In this document: piece after piece, positions 11,853 to 24,200 of the stretch
Position numbering within the stretch: position 1 is the stretch's first letter
Layout: the number at the start of each line of letters is the position of its first letter
Assembly (NCBI GenBank): GCA_024704765.1
Contig: JAKMXF010000033.1
Coordinates: 372,001-436,000, forward strand
Length of the DNA stretch: 64,000 nt
Direction of reading: 5' to 3'
Source: Oopsacas minuta
Lineage: Eukaryota; Porifera; Hexactinellida; Lyssacinosida; Leucopsacidae
Made by a program: the position numbers and the translations under genes
Notes under the pieces: generated by a model
The model's database searches: none
The model's input: the letters and a program-made list of their open reading frames with translations, nothing else
What the model was told of the DNA's origin: nothing

Positions 11853-14800
11853 AATCTTTGCTCCATATGGCAGGGGCTATCATTAACTTTGCTAATAGAA
11901 TAAAGTAACAATGCTTGCTAATTTGAGTCCTCTCTCAAAAGAGCATCTGCTCGATATTTATTACTTTGCATTGTAACTAAGAAATTTGCTTCCAAACAGC
12001 TGTATTGCTTGGCATGTAACCGCTTCAATGTTTAGAATTACTATTTATGACACATTAGGTATGTGTTCGGACTTTCAAATAATCTAATAAAATTAATTAC
12101 CTCTCATAATGACTGCGAGGAAGAAATTCTTGTAAGTTTTCTAATGAGTTAGTGTGCGATAAGCCTTGGATATTATGTTTGAATCAAGCCACGTAGGACT
12201 TAGATAATCGAATCATATGAATTAATTAATTATGTAATCAATATTTAGGTCATGTACCCCAGCAGCAAGATTCTGACTCTTCCTACTTTCTTAACTCTGC
12301 TGAAAATCAAGCTAATATTACACAATATCCTGAACAGGGGATCAACTACCATATACAACCACAAGCATCTAAAATGGTTCGTAAATATTTACAATTCTCC
12401 CATCACTGAATTTAGCACTTTTGTTTGTTTGTTTATTTGTTATATTATTCTATTTCAGGATAATATTGGTATTGAAAATGCTGTATATTTACAAGAGACA
12501 CCTGAATTCTGTGTTGAAGCTGGTGAGCACACATTTTAATTACAATCTCATTCGAATATTTATTATTTCTACGAATAGGAAGTTTGCTTGTTCCTCCAGA
12601 TGCAGCAGAATGTCCGGTAACAACTTCAAACATGGATACGGTTAGTTTAGTACAAATAAGATTACTACATGCAATAAGAAGGATATTATATTAAGAGTAT
12701 TTCCCACTATTTTCGCTTTGGAAATCCACACATTTGCAATTGTAAGTTTTCCAATACACAAAATGCTGAGTTCCCAATGAAGCTGATAAAATAAATAGCA
12801 TTCGTAGCCTAAGGTTGCCAGGGAGGTCAATTTTGCCCAATACAAAGAAGATATAGATCCTTTCTTTGAGGAATGACCCCCCCCTCTCTGAAAACTCATT
12901 GAACTGTGTTTAGTATATTACATATAGATGATGCTAAAGGATCAAAACATGATAGAGACTACACATTCTGGACATCCATATCCACAATCAAGTATGTGAC
13001 GATATATACACTAGCTTATCATTACTCTTGTAATATTATTGAGTCTAGTTCTAGATTTTTGAAATGTTTATTCATTTAAAGCCCTGCTACTATATATAAA
13101 TGCATTACATCGTTTAGATATGCTGGAAATGGCTGCCTTGCAACTTCCCGGAATAAGAATGGTGAGTTATCTAGTTTCATAGCATCAGGTTTCAATAGTG
13201 CTAACTTTATGTCTTATTATACTCGGAATACAGATAATAGTAGGAGTGCCAACTATAATAATAATAATTCTATTATTGCAGTCACATTTTATAGTGTGTG
13301 TTTGACTATTACTGGACCTTTTAACATAATAGTTAACTCCTGTTATATCGAAGCTCAAGGGACTGCAATAATTACTTTGATATGAGAGGAGTTCGATATA
13401 ACCGAATTAAATTTATGATACTTTACGGTTTGTGACCATATTTGTACATTTTCATCATTGCAATATCTTGTAGAGTTATCCACCAGATCCTGGATATCTA
13501 TTACGATTAATGGAACAGAACCAAGAGCTTGATGATGCATTGCTTGTACTCGACAAACATCTTGAAATTGGAATGACAACATCCTCTGGCATGCAGCTGG
13601 GAGGAAAATCTGATGCAAGCGAACATGATTCTAACAACGATCAAAGAATGGTATGTAGTTAGCTCAGATACTGAGGAATTCGTTATTAGCAAGTCTTATT
13701 TAGCATGACTATCCCTTGCTAATACGCGAATTTACTATTAGAGGAATTAATTTTTTTTAAATGAACTCTAAGTCTCTGAAAAACCCCCCAGCATATCTTG
13801 TGAAATTTAAAACTCGTCAATATTTGCATTTTATTTTGTATTTTGCGTATTTCCAGAGTCATTATGTTCCTGCTAACAGTAATGTTGGAGAAAATGACGA
13901 TGATTCGATATTAAACTGTGATCAATCAGAATTTGATTCTGGACTGATAACAGAGGATGAGATGAAGGATAAATTGGCTAAAGAGCAGGTCAGGAGAGAC
14001 GCAAATAATGCAAGAGAGAGGTGTTAATTACAAATACAATATTCTACAATCCTAATGGATTATTGCACAAATGCCAATATATGAAACGCTTATGACAAAG
14101 TGATTCAGTATAGCTTAAGAGTATATGATTTTACTCGGATATAACATAGTATAATTATATAATAACTATTTGTAGAGTTCGTGTCAGGGATATTAATGAT
14201 GCGTTTAAGGACCTTGGAGATGTGTGTGTTGTACATACAGCAGAGCCTGCACAGACAAAGGTAATAGCTTTTATATTCATATGATAAATATTTATATTTA
14301 ATCGTAGTTAGCACCTGTATTTCTATGATATTAGCTAGGCAATTAGTTTTCGGAAATTAGAATTTCTAATTAGATTCTAATTATTGGTTTAAGTCCCTTA
14401 TATTACTTTAATGCTATTTATTTAGCTAAACGTGCTCAGACAGGCTGTAAGTGTTATCAATAAGCTGGAATCTGAAGTTAGAAGTAAGTTACATACAGCT
14501 AGTGGAGATTTTTTAATATCATTTACAGTAAACTCTCGTTATATCGAAGCTCAAAGGTCCACGATAATTACTTCGATATAACCGATAAAACTTGAGTTAC
14601 TTTGACGGTTCGGGACCATATTTGTCAGTTTAAGACTTCCATATACGTATCTGTATAACGGGAGTGACTGTATTTAATTCTAATAGGAAGAAACTTGAAT
14701 CCCAAAGCTGCGTGTTTAAAGAGAAGAGAAGAGAGTTCTCATAGAACACCAGAGGGACAAAATCCATTCAGCGCGTCTCTCTTTACAAGTTTTGAATCTC

Positions 14801-15075
14801 CTATCTTCGAAATTGATGACGCAATCGGCCGACACAGAGAGAGAGCACAATCTCTCCCGACGCCCACTCTAAAGAAGAAAGGGAGTAATTACCTACACAA
14901 AATAGACCAACCTCTGCGCAAACACAGTCCCACGATTAAGAAGCCACATTCTAAACACAAGAACACATCTCACACATTCACTCCACTCCCAGAACTGGTT
15001 CTGCCACCGATTAACACATTTCCAGTTGATCCTACTCAACTAGAACTCCATAGTTCTCCCGAAGCTGACAACTAA
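11510..15075 (+). CDS. TCF3/4/12: Class I bHLH transcription factor (E protein; daughterless/TCF3-4-12)
   Basis: Eleven exons: 11510-11543, 12249-12376, 12459-12522, 12579-12640, 12928-12991, 13118-13161, 13474-13650, 13857-14020, 14176-14260, 14426-14483, 14687-15075. All GT-AG, phases chain without a stop, 422 residues. E proteins bind E-boxes as homodimers or with tissue-specific class II bHLH partners. The bHLH spans exons 8-10: basic region RRDANNARERVRVRDIN, then FKDLG and LNVLRQAVSVINKLESEVR. It continues into the E-protein signature RNLNPKAACLKRREE at the start of exon 11. Exon 7 has ELDDALLVLDKH, matching the E-protein activation motif (EDAIHVLRSH). Introns interrupt the bHLH twice. 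The protein is shorter than vertebrate E proteins (about 650). The first exon (METQENYFYIP) is supported only by its donor and phase. Confidence 0.93.
11801..11850. repeat. (AAT)n microsatellite in E-protein intron 1
   Basis: This is an uninterrupted trinucleotide run of about 16 units inside the first intron. The same motif recurs at 17196 and 17671. Confidence 0.95.
13329..13455. mobile_element. Pogo-like MITE, family A (E-protein intron 6)
   Basis: Shares the family A core: an end reading TTATATCGAAGCTCAA, an inner TCGATATAACCGA, and ACGGTTTGTGACCATATTTG. The right end is eroded. Confidence 0.6.
14526..14670. mobile_element. Pogo-like MITE, family A, intact ends (E-protein intron 10)
   Basis: 145 bases running from CAGTAAACTCTCGTTATATC to TATAACGGGAGTGACTG, flanked by TA on both sides. 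Imperfect inverted ends beginning CAGT and TA target duplication are typical of pogo/Tc1-mariner-derived MITEs. It carries no ORF. Confidence 0.75.
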
Positions 15076-15360
15076 CTACACACGACTGCTTTACAAGTGT
15101 CAGCATACTGGAGTGGGAATTTTATTCTTTTATTAATTGCACTACACTTTGTTGTAGTTATATATTTATAATTTGTAATAATATGTATCTACTTATTTCT
15201 TTAAAATATAACATAGTTACATCTCTGAGCAAATGGAATGCAGCTCCCATTGAGAGTATAAGGGATTTATTAGCATAAAGTATACACCATTAACTATAAG
15301 AAATATACTGTTAAATATGTTCTATATATTCAAAAATATGTTGATGAGGTGATAAGTGTA

Positions 15361-15855
15361 TTAAACGCAGTCCTTTTTAAGACTACCTCTCTCTACAAAA
15401 TCTGAGTTTTCACTCTTCACTTTAACATTCAGACAGTCACTGATTAAATGTGTTTCCAGCATTAATAGTGACCCGGTCCATTCGCAGCCATGTGTGTATA
15501 GCGGACACTTAACTTTCATACAAAGCATGTTTTTCTCTAGCTCGAGGTTTCTGCGGAATATTACACTAATCGGTTGTCTGTCTATTGGACACTTCCCTTT
15601 AGCTGTAGCTCTGTTAACTTTGTACCCAAAGGGTGGATTGCAGTCTATCATAGCTTGGATACAGGAGTGGCAGAAATTATGTCCACATTCTGTAAGGATA
15701 GGCTCGAAATATGCCTCACGACAGATAGGACAGGTTATCAGGTCTAAATTGTCACTTTCATTTGAGGATAAGAAAAGTTCTAAGTAGTAACCAGCTCTGG
15801 TATTCTCTCGGATAAGTACATTGAGTAATTGTGGAATTGATTCTGTCATTGTCAT
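15361..15855 (-). CDS. RING / TRAF-type zinc-finger protein, probable E3 ligase
   Basis: Small intronless gene, 164 residues. A RING finger lies at residues 41-96: CPICREAYFEPILTECGHNFCHSC then CPID, so the zinc ligands are present. A 15-residue basic insertion sits before the last CxxC pair. Residues about 112-140 begin a TRAF-type zinc finger (VKCPLYTHGCEWTG...LETHLISDC). The protein stops soon after, with no coiled coil or MATH domain, so it resembles a truncated RNF41/NRDP1- or TRAF-like ligase. The fold predicts E2-dependent ubiquitin transfer; the substrate is unknown. It is divergent from MARCHF5 across 351 bases. Confidence 0.8.
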   Translation of the reverse strand: MTMTESIPQLLNVLIRENTRAGYYLELFLSSNESDNLDLITCPICREAYFEPILTECGHNFCHSCIQAMIDCNPPFGYKVNRATAKGKCPIDRQPISVIFRRNLELEKNMLCMKVKCPLYTHGCEWTGSLLMLETHLISDCLNVKVKSENSDFVERGSLKKDCV

Positions 15856-16206
15856 ATTGTGAGCTAAAAGGATTTGAAACAGTCAAAATCGTAATAATTT
15901 CATATTTTTTAATCCGACAAAAATGGTTTAGAACTTTAGACTAACGAACAATACAATATACGATAGAACACATGGCCGTAGAGACGGTCCGGTTGGTCAG
16001 GTCCAACCGGGGCAATTTGGTGGCTCCTTATATTTGTATAGTCGACCTGATACATTGAAATCTGCTTGCTACGACCTTGTTAGTACTTATATACATATTT
16101 CCCAAATTACACAGTGGCTTACATGGCAATTTCCAAAAATAGCAATTTTAAGTATGCTAGGTTCATACTATTATCATATTTCTTGCAAGTTGATTGTATA
16201 GAATAA
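15856..16206. promoter_or_regulatory. Shared upstream region of RING gene and MARCHF5
   Basis: These 351 bases separate two divergent start codons and so must hold both promoters if neither gene has a distant leader exon. A GC-richer patch at 15977-16035 (GGTCCGGTTGG...CCAACCGGGGCAATTTGG) contains a short inverted repeat and vaguely resembles 60241-60290. No TATA box could be assigned. Confidence 0.45.
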
Positions 16207-17085
16207 ATGGCAAAAAATATAACTGAAGTAGAAGATACTCAAGAGCTTAAGATCCCCCACGAGACAGACTCCTGCTGGATATGCTACTCCTCCTATGAAG
16301 ACGAGAAACTTAACAATCCAGATATCCTATCTCTGGGTCTTTGGGTAGCCCCCTGTAAATGCAAGGGAACTTCTATGTGGGTACATCAGGAGTGCTTGCA
16401 GATATGGATCGACGAGAAACAGAAGGGAGATTCATTTCGTATTGTCCGATGTCACCAATGTAACTCTGTATACCGTTACAAATTCCCTTCTCTTGACATA
16501 TTGGCTACTGCGTTACAGTCTTTGGAGAATCTCATAGATTTAGTAAGTCCTTATGCTTGTTTCCTCTTTGCTACAGCTACTAGCTACTTCCTACTTACCG
16601 GTTACGGGTATATCACTCTCATTCAGATAGCTGGACATGATCAAGCTATGCAATTTATTCAAGACAATGAAATGTTCGTATGGGTATGTCTCCCTTTCAT
16701 TCCTATAATTCTCACTTTGTCTAAATATATCAGAATCGAAGATCACCTCTTTAAAATTTTGAAGCGTTATGTTCCGCCTATGATGTGTTCAATTCTCGGC
16801 ACGAAGCAGTACCACCAAATATGGCCTCAGGCCCCACGTGCGCCAACAGATGTTGCCACTAGACGACACATAACTCTGCCACGTGCCATAATTACAGGAC
16901 TATTACTACCCACATTCTCGTATTTAACAGGCAATATATTATTCTTCAAAGTTGAGAATAATTTCAAGCGGTGTATGTACGGGGGATTGGCTTATACAGG
17001 ATTCCGATTGCTCTCTAAATTATACTTTAAATTCAGGTCTTATCGGAATATGAGTCATAGACAAATATTGAATTACAACAACTGA
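16207..17085 (+). CDS. MARCHF5: Membrane RING-CH E3 ubiquitin ligase, MARCHF5-like
   Basis: Intronless, 292 residues, close to the vertebrate length (278). A RING-CH finger of C4HC3 type lies at residues 23-95: CWICYSSYEDEK, CKCKG, VHQECLQIW and CHQCN. Four hydrophobic segments follow, at about 112-135, 152-176, 222-246 and 255-275, in the MARCHF5 arrangement. MARCHF5 sits in the mitochondrial outer membrane and ubiquitinates fission and fusion factors and signalling adaptors. Localisation here is inferred from family identity. The start is the first ATG, 22 residues before the RING. Confidence 0.9.
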   Translation: MAKNITEVEDTQELKIPHETDSCWICYSSYEDEKLNNPDILSLGLWVAPCKCKGTSMWVHQECLQIWIDEKQKGDSFRIVRCHQCNSVYRYKFPSLDILATALQSLENLIDLVSPYACFLFATATSYFLLTGYGYITLIQIAGHDQAMQFIQDNEMFVWVCLPFIPIILTLSKYIRIEDHLFKILKRYVPPMMCSILGTKQYHQIWPQAPRAPTDVATRRHITLPRAIITGLLLPTFSYLTGNILFFKVENNFKRCMYGGLAYTGFRLLSKLYFKFRSYRNMSHRQILNYNN

Positions 17086-17194
17086 GTATAATTGCTAAAC
17101 CATACAGTATTTGTATTGTCTTTCCTAACCTATTAGCTACCTATTATTGATTGTTAGAATGTTTACTAAGTGTTGTCTTAATTGCTATGTGTCA

Positions 17195-17225
<31 letters not shown>

Positions 17226-17667
17226 GTAGTAGACAACAAATCTTTACGATTCAAGAACCTTTCTACGAAACTATTAGTCAACCACCTAACGAAGAACCCG
17301 ATAATACTCCAGATGTCACAATCAATACCACAATTACAACAGATTTAGAATATACTAGTTCAGAAAATTCAAATGATCATCTCTAAACCAAACATGATTA
17401 CATAGCCTGTCAGCAATCAACTTTTTCACAAACCACCATTGCTCAAATCCACTTTATATAGTAACTCCCATAAATAATATTAGTAAGCCCATATACGCTT
17501 TATCATCCTTTGTTACTCAGAAATCTAGAATGTTCCTTCAAACCTTAGAATAGCAGCAATCAGTTATATTTAGTACTATAGTTGTGTTTGTACTGATGAG
17601 CTGGATAAATAGCCAGCGAAACAAATTATGTTATTGTCTACTACTATTAAATCTACATATACTCTTT

Positions 17668-17861
<194 letters not shown>

Positions 17862-17876
17862 CTTTGTTACTGTATT

Positions 17877-17940
17877 CCACGGTTCCCAACCTGCGGTCTA
17901 TGAGAGCGTGCCCACAGGGTGAAAAAGTTGGGAACCGCAG
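17877..17940. mobile_element. hAT-like foldback MITE
   Basis: 64 bases with inverted ends CACGGTTCCCAACCT and AGTTGGGAACCGCAG. The same ends occur on the longer copies at 31061 and 33677, so this is an internally deleted member of that family. Confidence 0.75.
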
Positions 17941-18273
17941 TTGTAATTCTCAGTCTCACTCAGTCTCTATAAATACATACGTGTTCAGTAAACTGATAAT
18001 CCTGCATCGACCTGTTTTCTTATAAAAACAGCATCTAATCAATGATTTAATACACGAAATGAAAGCTAGAAACAATCAAACACACACATATCTCATACAA
18101 ATAACAATACACTACTAAAATAATCAATAATGAAATAGTCTAATAGAAAAAATAGAACACAGTCGACAAGCTCTTTATTCCTGAAGAGACATAGCATTGA
18201 GTTGACTGATTGGACTATTATAATTAAGGGAGATTTACCTAAAACTCTAAGGAACAAACTACACTATACAGGG

Positions 18274-21200
18274 CTATATCTTGAATATTTGAGTGAATAC
18301 GTCTCCCTCTATCACTCCGATTTTAACTTCTAGCATATTTTCTTCTACACTCATAACCTCAATTTGGCAGGTGGTATCATCTAATAGATTAGTGAAAGTA
18401 TCAAAAGCAGTGTCAGGTAGAGATTTATCATCTGCTAAGTATAGCTTACAAGGGTAGGCAAGCGGTTCTTGTAGGAATTCAGGTGAAATAGGTAGGATTT
18501 GATCTGAGGTTATAGTCTCAATATTACCGTAGTCCACAGAGAACACTGAATATGAATTGTCCTCCTTCTTCTCCACTATCTGCCCCCTGTACCAAGAACC
18601 GTCTCCGTCCATCATAGCAATCACAGCCATGCCGGGTAGGATAACAGGAGGAGGAGTGCTATCTGTTGTACCGCAGTGTGACAATAGTTTATCCATTAGT
18701 TCGTTAACTTGGTCTTGTGAGCTTTTCTTGTGTAGATAGAATGAGAATAAATTGTTACTGTGTGTCAGAGTAGCTTCAAATTTGGAACCGTCCTCCTTCT
18801 CTAGATCTAGCTCTGGGAATACAGGCGCATCTGGAGGTAGCGCTGGATGGTCGGTGAATACTGGGGTGTCTATTGCTTTACACAGTTTCTTAGGACTCTT
18901 GTCCAAATCTGTTTTAGCAGTTTTCAGAGTATCTTGCTCGCATTCGGGCATTTCGTTATTCAAAGATTCCCTGAGAATATCAACTACACTCTCCCCGTTA
19001 TCTATCAGTAATATATCAACAATTAATGATGTCTTGTCCTTATGATCTTTAATAACAACTTCAAGGTCCTTGTCTTCCAGAACTTCTGAGAGCTTATCAG
19101 TGGTAAGCTCCGAGGTAGGCAGGTCACAATCTAAGCAACAGGGTAAGGCATAGCATGGATATGATTTCTGAACACCTGGTATCTGGTAAATATGGTTCTT
19201 CGGCACCAAGTCTGAATTACCGTAGTCAATAAAGAAAATCTTGACCAGTTCTTCTCCAATGTTAATAACTCTCCCACGATATATCTCTTCATCGCCTGAG
19301 AATTTAGCTAGTACCATATCATCAACAGAAATATTTGATACAATATTGAGCTCTGTTGGTGAGGGAGTTAATTGAGTTAGACTGACTAGTTCAGACGTAA
19401 GCTCGTTGTCTTGTATGTAAAAATCTTGTATAGTGATTATATTGGAGGCTATTCCCTTTATTGTGCTGTTGATTGGAGGTAATGTTAATTTGTAAATACA
19501 GTCAGTTGAATTCTGGCTATCAGTTCGTTCTCCGAATATACTCTCTTTCAAATCGTTTCCTAAGAGTTTAGCTCTAACTTCTTCTGGGATTTCAAAGAAA
19601 AGTGTCTGTCCTATATCTTTATTTGGATCAGCTGAAGTACTCAATTCTACTTCAATGTGTTCAGATGCAGTAGATAATACTTTCATGCTAAGCTCTACAT
19701 CTCGAATGAATGATTTAAAACTTTTTTCTATCTCAGGGCCAGACACGAGACCGATTTCACTATGAAATTTGCAAGGATAAGCTAGTGGAGCTACAGATAG
19801 CAATTCGTAGGGAACATTACGTATATTCCTGACAGTGATATTATCAGTGTTCCCGTAGTCCACGAAACATACTTGTATCTTGTCATCTACTTTCATAACC
19901 TGTGCACGATACCATTGTTCATCCTCAGAGAATACAGAAAGCACTGCCATGCCTTCGTATAGATCCTCGTTAGTCAGTGAGACGACTGGTTTAGTGCTTT
20001 GACAGATGTTTGAAACATTCTCCATCAATTCGGCTATTACTGTCTCACTACCAGATTCTTGTACATAGAAATTTAACACGGTGTCAATGGAAGAGATTAA
20101 TACATTCTTTACAGTGTCAGGTGAAGGGAACACGTATTTCCATTTCCTGAAAGGGCTAGACAGCTTCTCTAGTGTGACAGCCAGCCTCTTGTCAGTGTCA
20201 AATACCTCAGCTTCGAATTGGTTGTTAGGTGGGAGGGGTCCATTGAAGGTAGCAGTGAGTGCCCTAGGCTTAACGAACTCTTCGTTCACAGGGTTACAAG
20301 GTATGACACAGTAGTGAGCTGGTATTCTACAGTGAAATGCTATAGGAGGTAGAATTGTTAGAGGAGAGCGAGGAGAGAGAAGACGGATATTAGAGATAGG
20401 AACTGAGAGGACAGGTCCGTAGTCAATCAATTGAACCGAAGGTTCCTCAGTGAATTCAGAGTTTGATATTATCTTTGCACGGTTCCAAGATTGAGAATCT
20501 TTGGAGTAGACTAAGACTAGAATTCCCGATAACAGCTGGCCCTTGTTAACTGATATATCACCTGTTGAGTTGCAATATTCTACCATTTGTGTTTGTAGAT
20601 CATGTAGTGAGTTTCGATTCGTTTCTGTCTGCAAGTAGAATGAATTTAGTGAGTTGAAGCAGGTGAGTGTCACTGGATAAGGTGGTTCGTTAGGATCAGG
20701 ATAGAAGAAGGGGAGGGTATTCATGAGGACACCTACCTCTCCCTCAGACCCATCAAATAGTCGCACTTCATACACGTCATCTTTGAAGTCAACCACTTCC
20801 ATCATTAGATCGGTTTTCATTTCAGTTAGTTCTGTGAACTTTTGTATTGTATCCATATCATCATTGAGTCCATATTCACTGGATAGTTTGCATTGATAGC
20901 TGAAGCTTGCCTTAGACAGGAGGTTATCTGGCAGATGACAGATCAAGTTCTCGGGGACTTCATCTGAGTTTCCAAAGTCCACGAATAAAACTTTGAACTT
21001 ATTTCTTGTCTCGCAAGTAGATGTGACAATCCCCCTATACCAAGCACTATCCTGTGAGAACACAGCTAGTACTGGTAACTCTGTTTCCACACAATTCAAT
21101 GGAGTAGTGTTAGTTGGATCAGAACAATAACTCTCTACCTCTTCCGTAACTTGGAACAAGTCTACTGCCTGTGATAGTACTTGTATGTAAAAGCACTGTG

Positions 21201-24200
21201 TTGATACGATGTGTGATAGATTAACGCTAATTCTCTGATCAGTTGAGAGTTGTTGAGTTTTGAATCCTTCATGTATACGAGAAACATGATTTGAGGATGT
21301 GTTTATAACGTCATTTACTAATTGGTCTATTGCTGTTTCTTCTTCTAATTCTAGCTTGGATTGAGCTGTTCGTATAATACATTCCACGTACTCATCCGCG
21401 TAGCTATCGAGAAGCTTCGCAGTTTCGTCGAAGTTAACCTCATCTTCTAGCTTGGTTACCACGTCTTGAATCAACCCATCGATTAATTTGTTTACGAATT
21501 TTGTTTGTTGTTTAAAAGAAATAACCTGCTTAGTCTCAAGAGGCACTAGACAACTAATAACATCACCGATATCTTGTAGCTCATCAGTAGTCAGTTTAAC
21601 TTGGTGTACAGATGATTCAAACAATTTGACTTCCAAATTCAGTAAACTTTCCATCTCATAAGCAGACATAGTAGAAGATAAATCGAAGCCCTCAGGAATT
21701 AGGTATGATGTATCGAACTTGCATAAATAACTAAATACTGGAGTTCTGAGGAGATCAGTAGGTATCTTGACGATAAAATCAATGTGTGTAATCTGCGTAT
21801 TGCCGTAATCAATGAACAATAACTTGACGTGATCAAATTCCAAATATGTTTCTTGAATTTCAGCTCGATACCACGTATCGTCCTCTGTAAATTTGGCTAA
21901 ACAGGGTGTCTCAATTTGTAATGAGTCTGGTTGTACCATGTTAACAGGGTCTGTACAAAATTGAGCTATTGAACCCATCAATTCCTGTATTGCAGCATCA
22001 CTATTAGACAATTGGACATAGAATTGTCCTTGTTCATTGTTAGTCTGCGTAAGATACACGGTTTGTGTTGAGTTGATTGGAAGAGGGTTTCTTTTGTAGA
22101 GACTGCTTGGAGAATTGGATAGGAATGATATTGTATTAGCTAGTACAAGTTCTGTGAGATCACTAGCTGTACGTTCACAATAGTTAAGAATTTCATTAGC
22201 TCTTGTCTCTTCTGACAATAATTCAGCCAGTTCCTTTCCGACATCAACAGGATCGTCAGTCGATTCTACCTGAGTTGTCAGCTCGCATTCAAACACCCCA
22301 TCAATACCCTTATGCACTATATTTAACACCAAAGGTTCAGGCATATATTCCTCAAATTTCACCTCGATTTCTGGCGTAGTTTTCAGACCATAAGAAGCAG
22401 TAAATCTGCAAGGCATAGCAAAAGGTTTTTGTAACAAATTCTGGTTTATACTCAACACGTCGGTCTTGGACACTATTTGTGAGTTTCCATAGTCAATATA
22501 GTTAACTGTCACATGATCCTCTGCTACCTCCTCGACACGAGAGCGGTACCAGGCACCGTCATCAACAAACTTTGCCAAACAAAACATACCAACACACCAT
22601 TCAGTGGGAGCAGATCCCGATCCATTGGTGCACTCTTTATGAACCTTCTCCATTAAAGCAGATAATTCTTCTTCACAGTCTGACTGTTGGACGTAAAATA
22701 AGTGAATAGAGTTGATAAAAGAGATATATATGTTGATAGGCCTCTTCAGAGTAGGAACAAGTTCACATTTCAACTCATCCTTAACAATAGTAATAACCTT
22801 AGTTTCCGGTAGAATAATCTCTTCTATACCGAACTGATCTAGCATTTTAACCTTGTAATAACCACCAGCTGATGTTTCTACAATTTGAAGTATTACATTT
22901 ATTTCTTTAACTTTATTACTAAATTCTGAATTCAAACTTTCACTCCAGCCGCATGTAGGCTCCACAACAGCAATGCCACAACGGAATGCACAAGGAGGAA
23001 TAGCGAGATACTCAGGCTTAGGGCTATACATATTCTTGTTATAGACCTTCTCATTATTTCCATAGTCAATATACTGTACTAAATAGTTACCCGCGTCAGC
23101 TGATTTGATTATGACACCTCTGTACCAGCCATTATGTTCTGAATACTGAGCCACACATTGAGTACCAACTTCAAAGGATTTTAACTTGGACAGCTGATTG
23201 TTTGTGATGTCATTATCAATGTCATTCATAAGCTTATCGAGTGTATCTGTAATAGATAGGTTCTGGCAATAGAAATCTGTTGGATTCACTATGTGTGAAA
23301 TTCTGCACTTGATGCTAGCACCTACGGGGTAGTTAGGTGGTTCAGCGATAGAAGTAGAAGTAGGAACAGTAAATGGAAGTGGAATCGGTTTACCAGATGC
23401 ATCCAATAAATCCACTAACAGGTATTGATTCAAAGCAGCTTCCTTTATATCTATAATGATTTTCTCTTGTTCGTTCATTTTAGTAACAAACAGTGCAATC
23501 TTATCTTCAGCTATTTTATACGTAGGATGTACTATAGCACATTTATAAGCTTGTGTAGGGAATGATGAAATATTGGAAGGCATTTGATAGATCTTTGATG
23601 GGTGAATTACTTCTGAATTTCCGTAATCCATAAACTGGACTAATATCTTAGCCTTTGCCTCAATAATCTGTATAATAATGCCTCTATAGAGAGATGAGTC
23701 TTCTGAGAAGACACCCAAGCACACCTGACCAGGTTTTATTTCCTGACTTTCTAATCGAGTTGTGTTTGTGAATTCGGAAAGCAGAGTTATAATTGTGTCC
23801 AGCGTATTCGCGTTTGTACTCTGGCAGTAGAATTCATAGGGTGATATCATGTGAGACAGATATACTTCCATTTTCTTACCAACAGGTGAAGGTTTCATTT
23901 TGTATATAATCTTTCCATCAGTCGTAAACACGTCGACTGTTGTCTTCTCTCCGTCAACGTTAGTAACTTTAATTTTGACATACTCGTGAGCTTCTATATT
24001 TTCCCTGAACTTCTCTACTTCTTGAGGCAACATGCAAGGAATTGCTTGTGAAGGAAGTTCTAGCAACTCACTCGGTAATGTTTTCAAATTAGCAACAGAT
24101 ACTTTCTCAGAGTTCCCGTAGTCCACGTATTGTACTTGTACAAAACCAGCATTTGGGGGGGTGAGCACCTTAGCTCTGTACAGACTATTGTCTTCTGTGT

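Noticed and set aside
17147-17386. 79-codon ORF with poly-Asn after MARCHF5
   Set aside because: Contains a microsatellite, no recognisable domain, and lies in the 3' region of MARCHF5. Not enough to call a gene.
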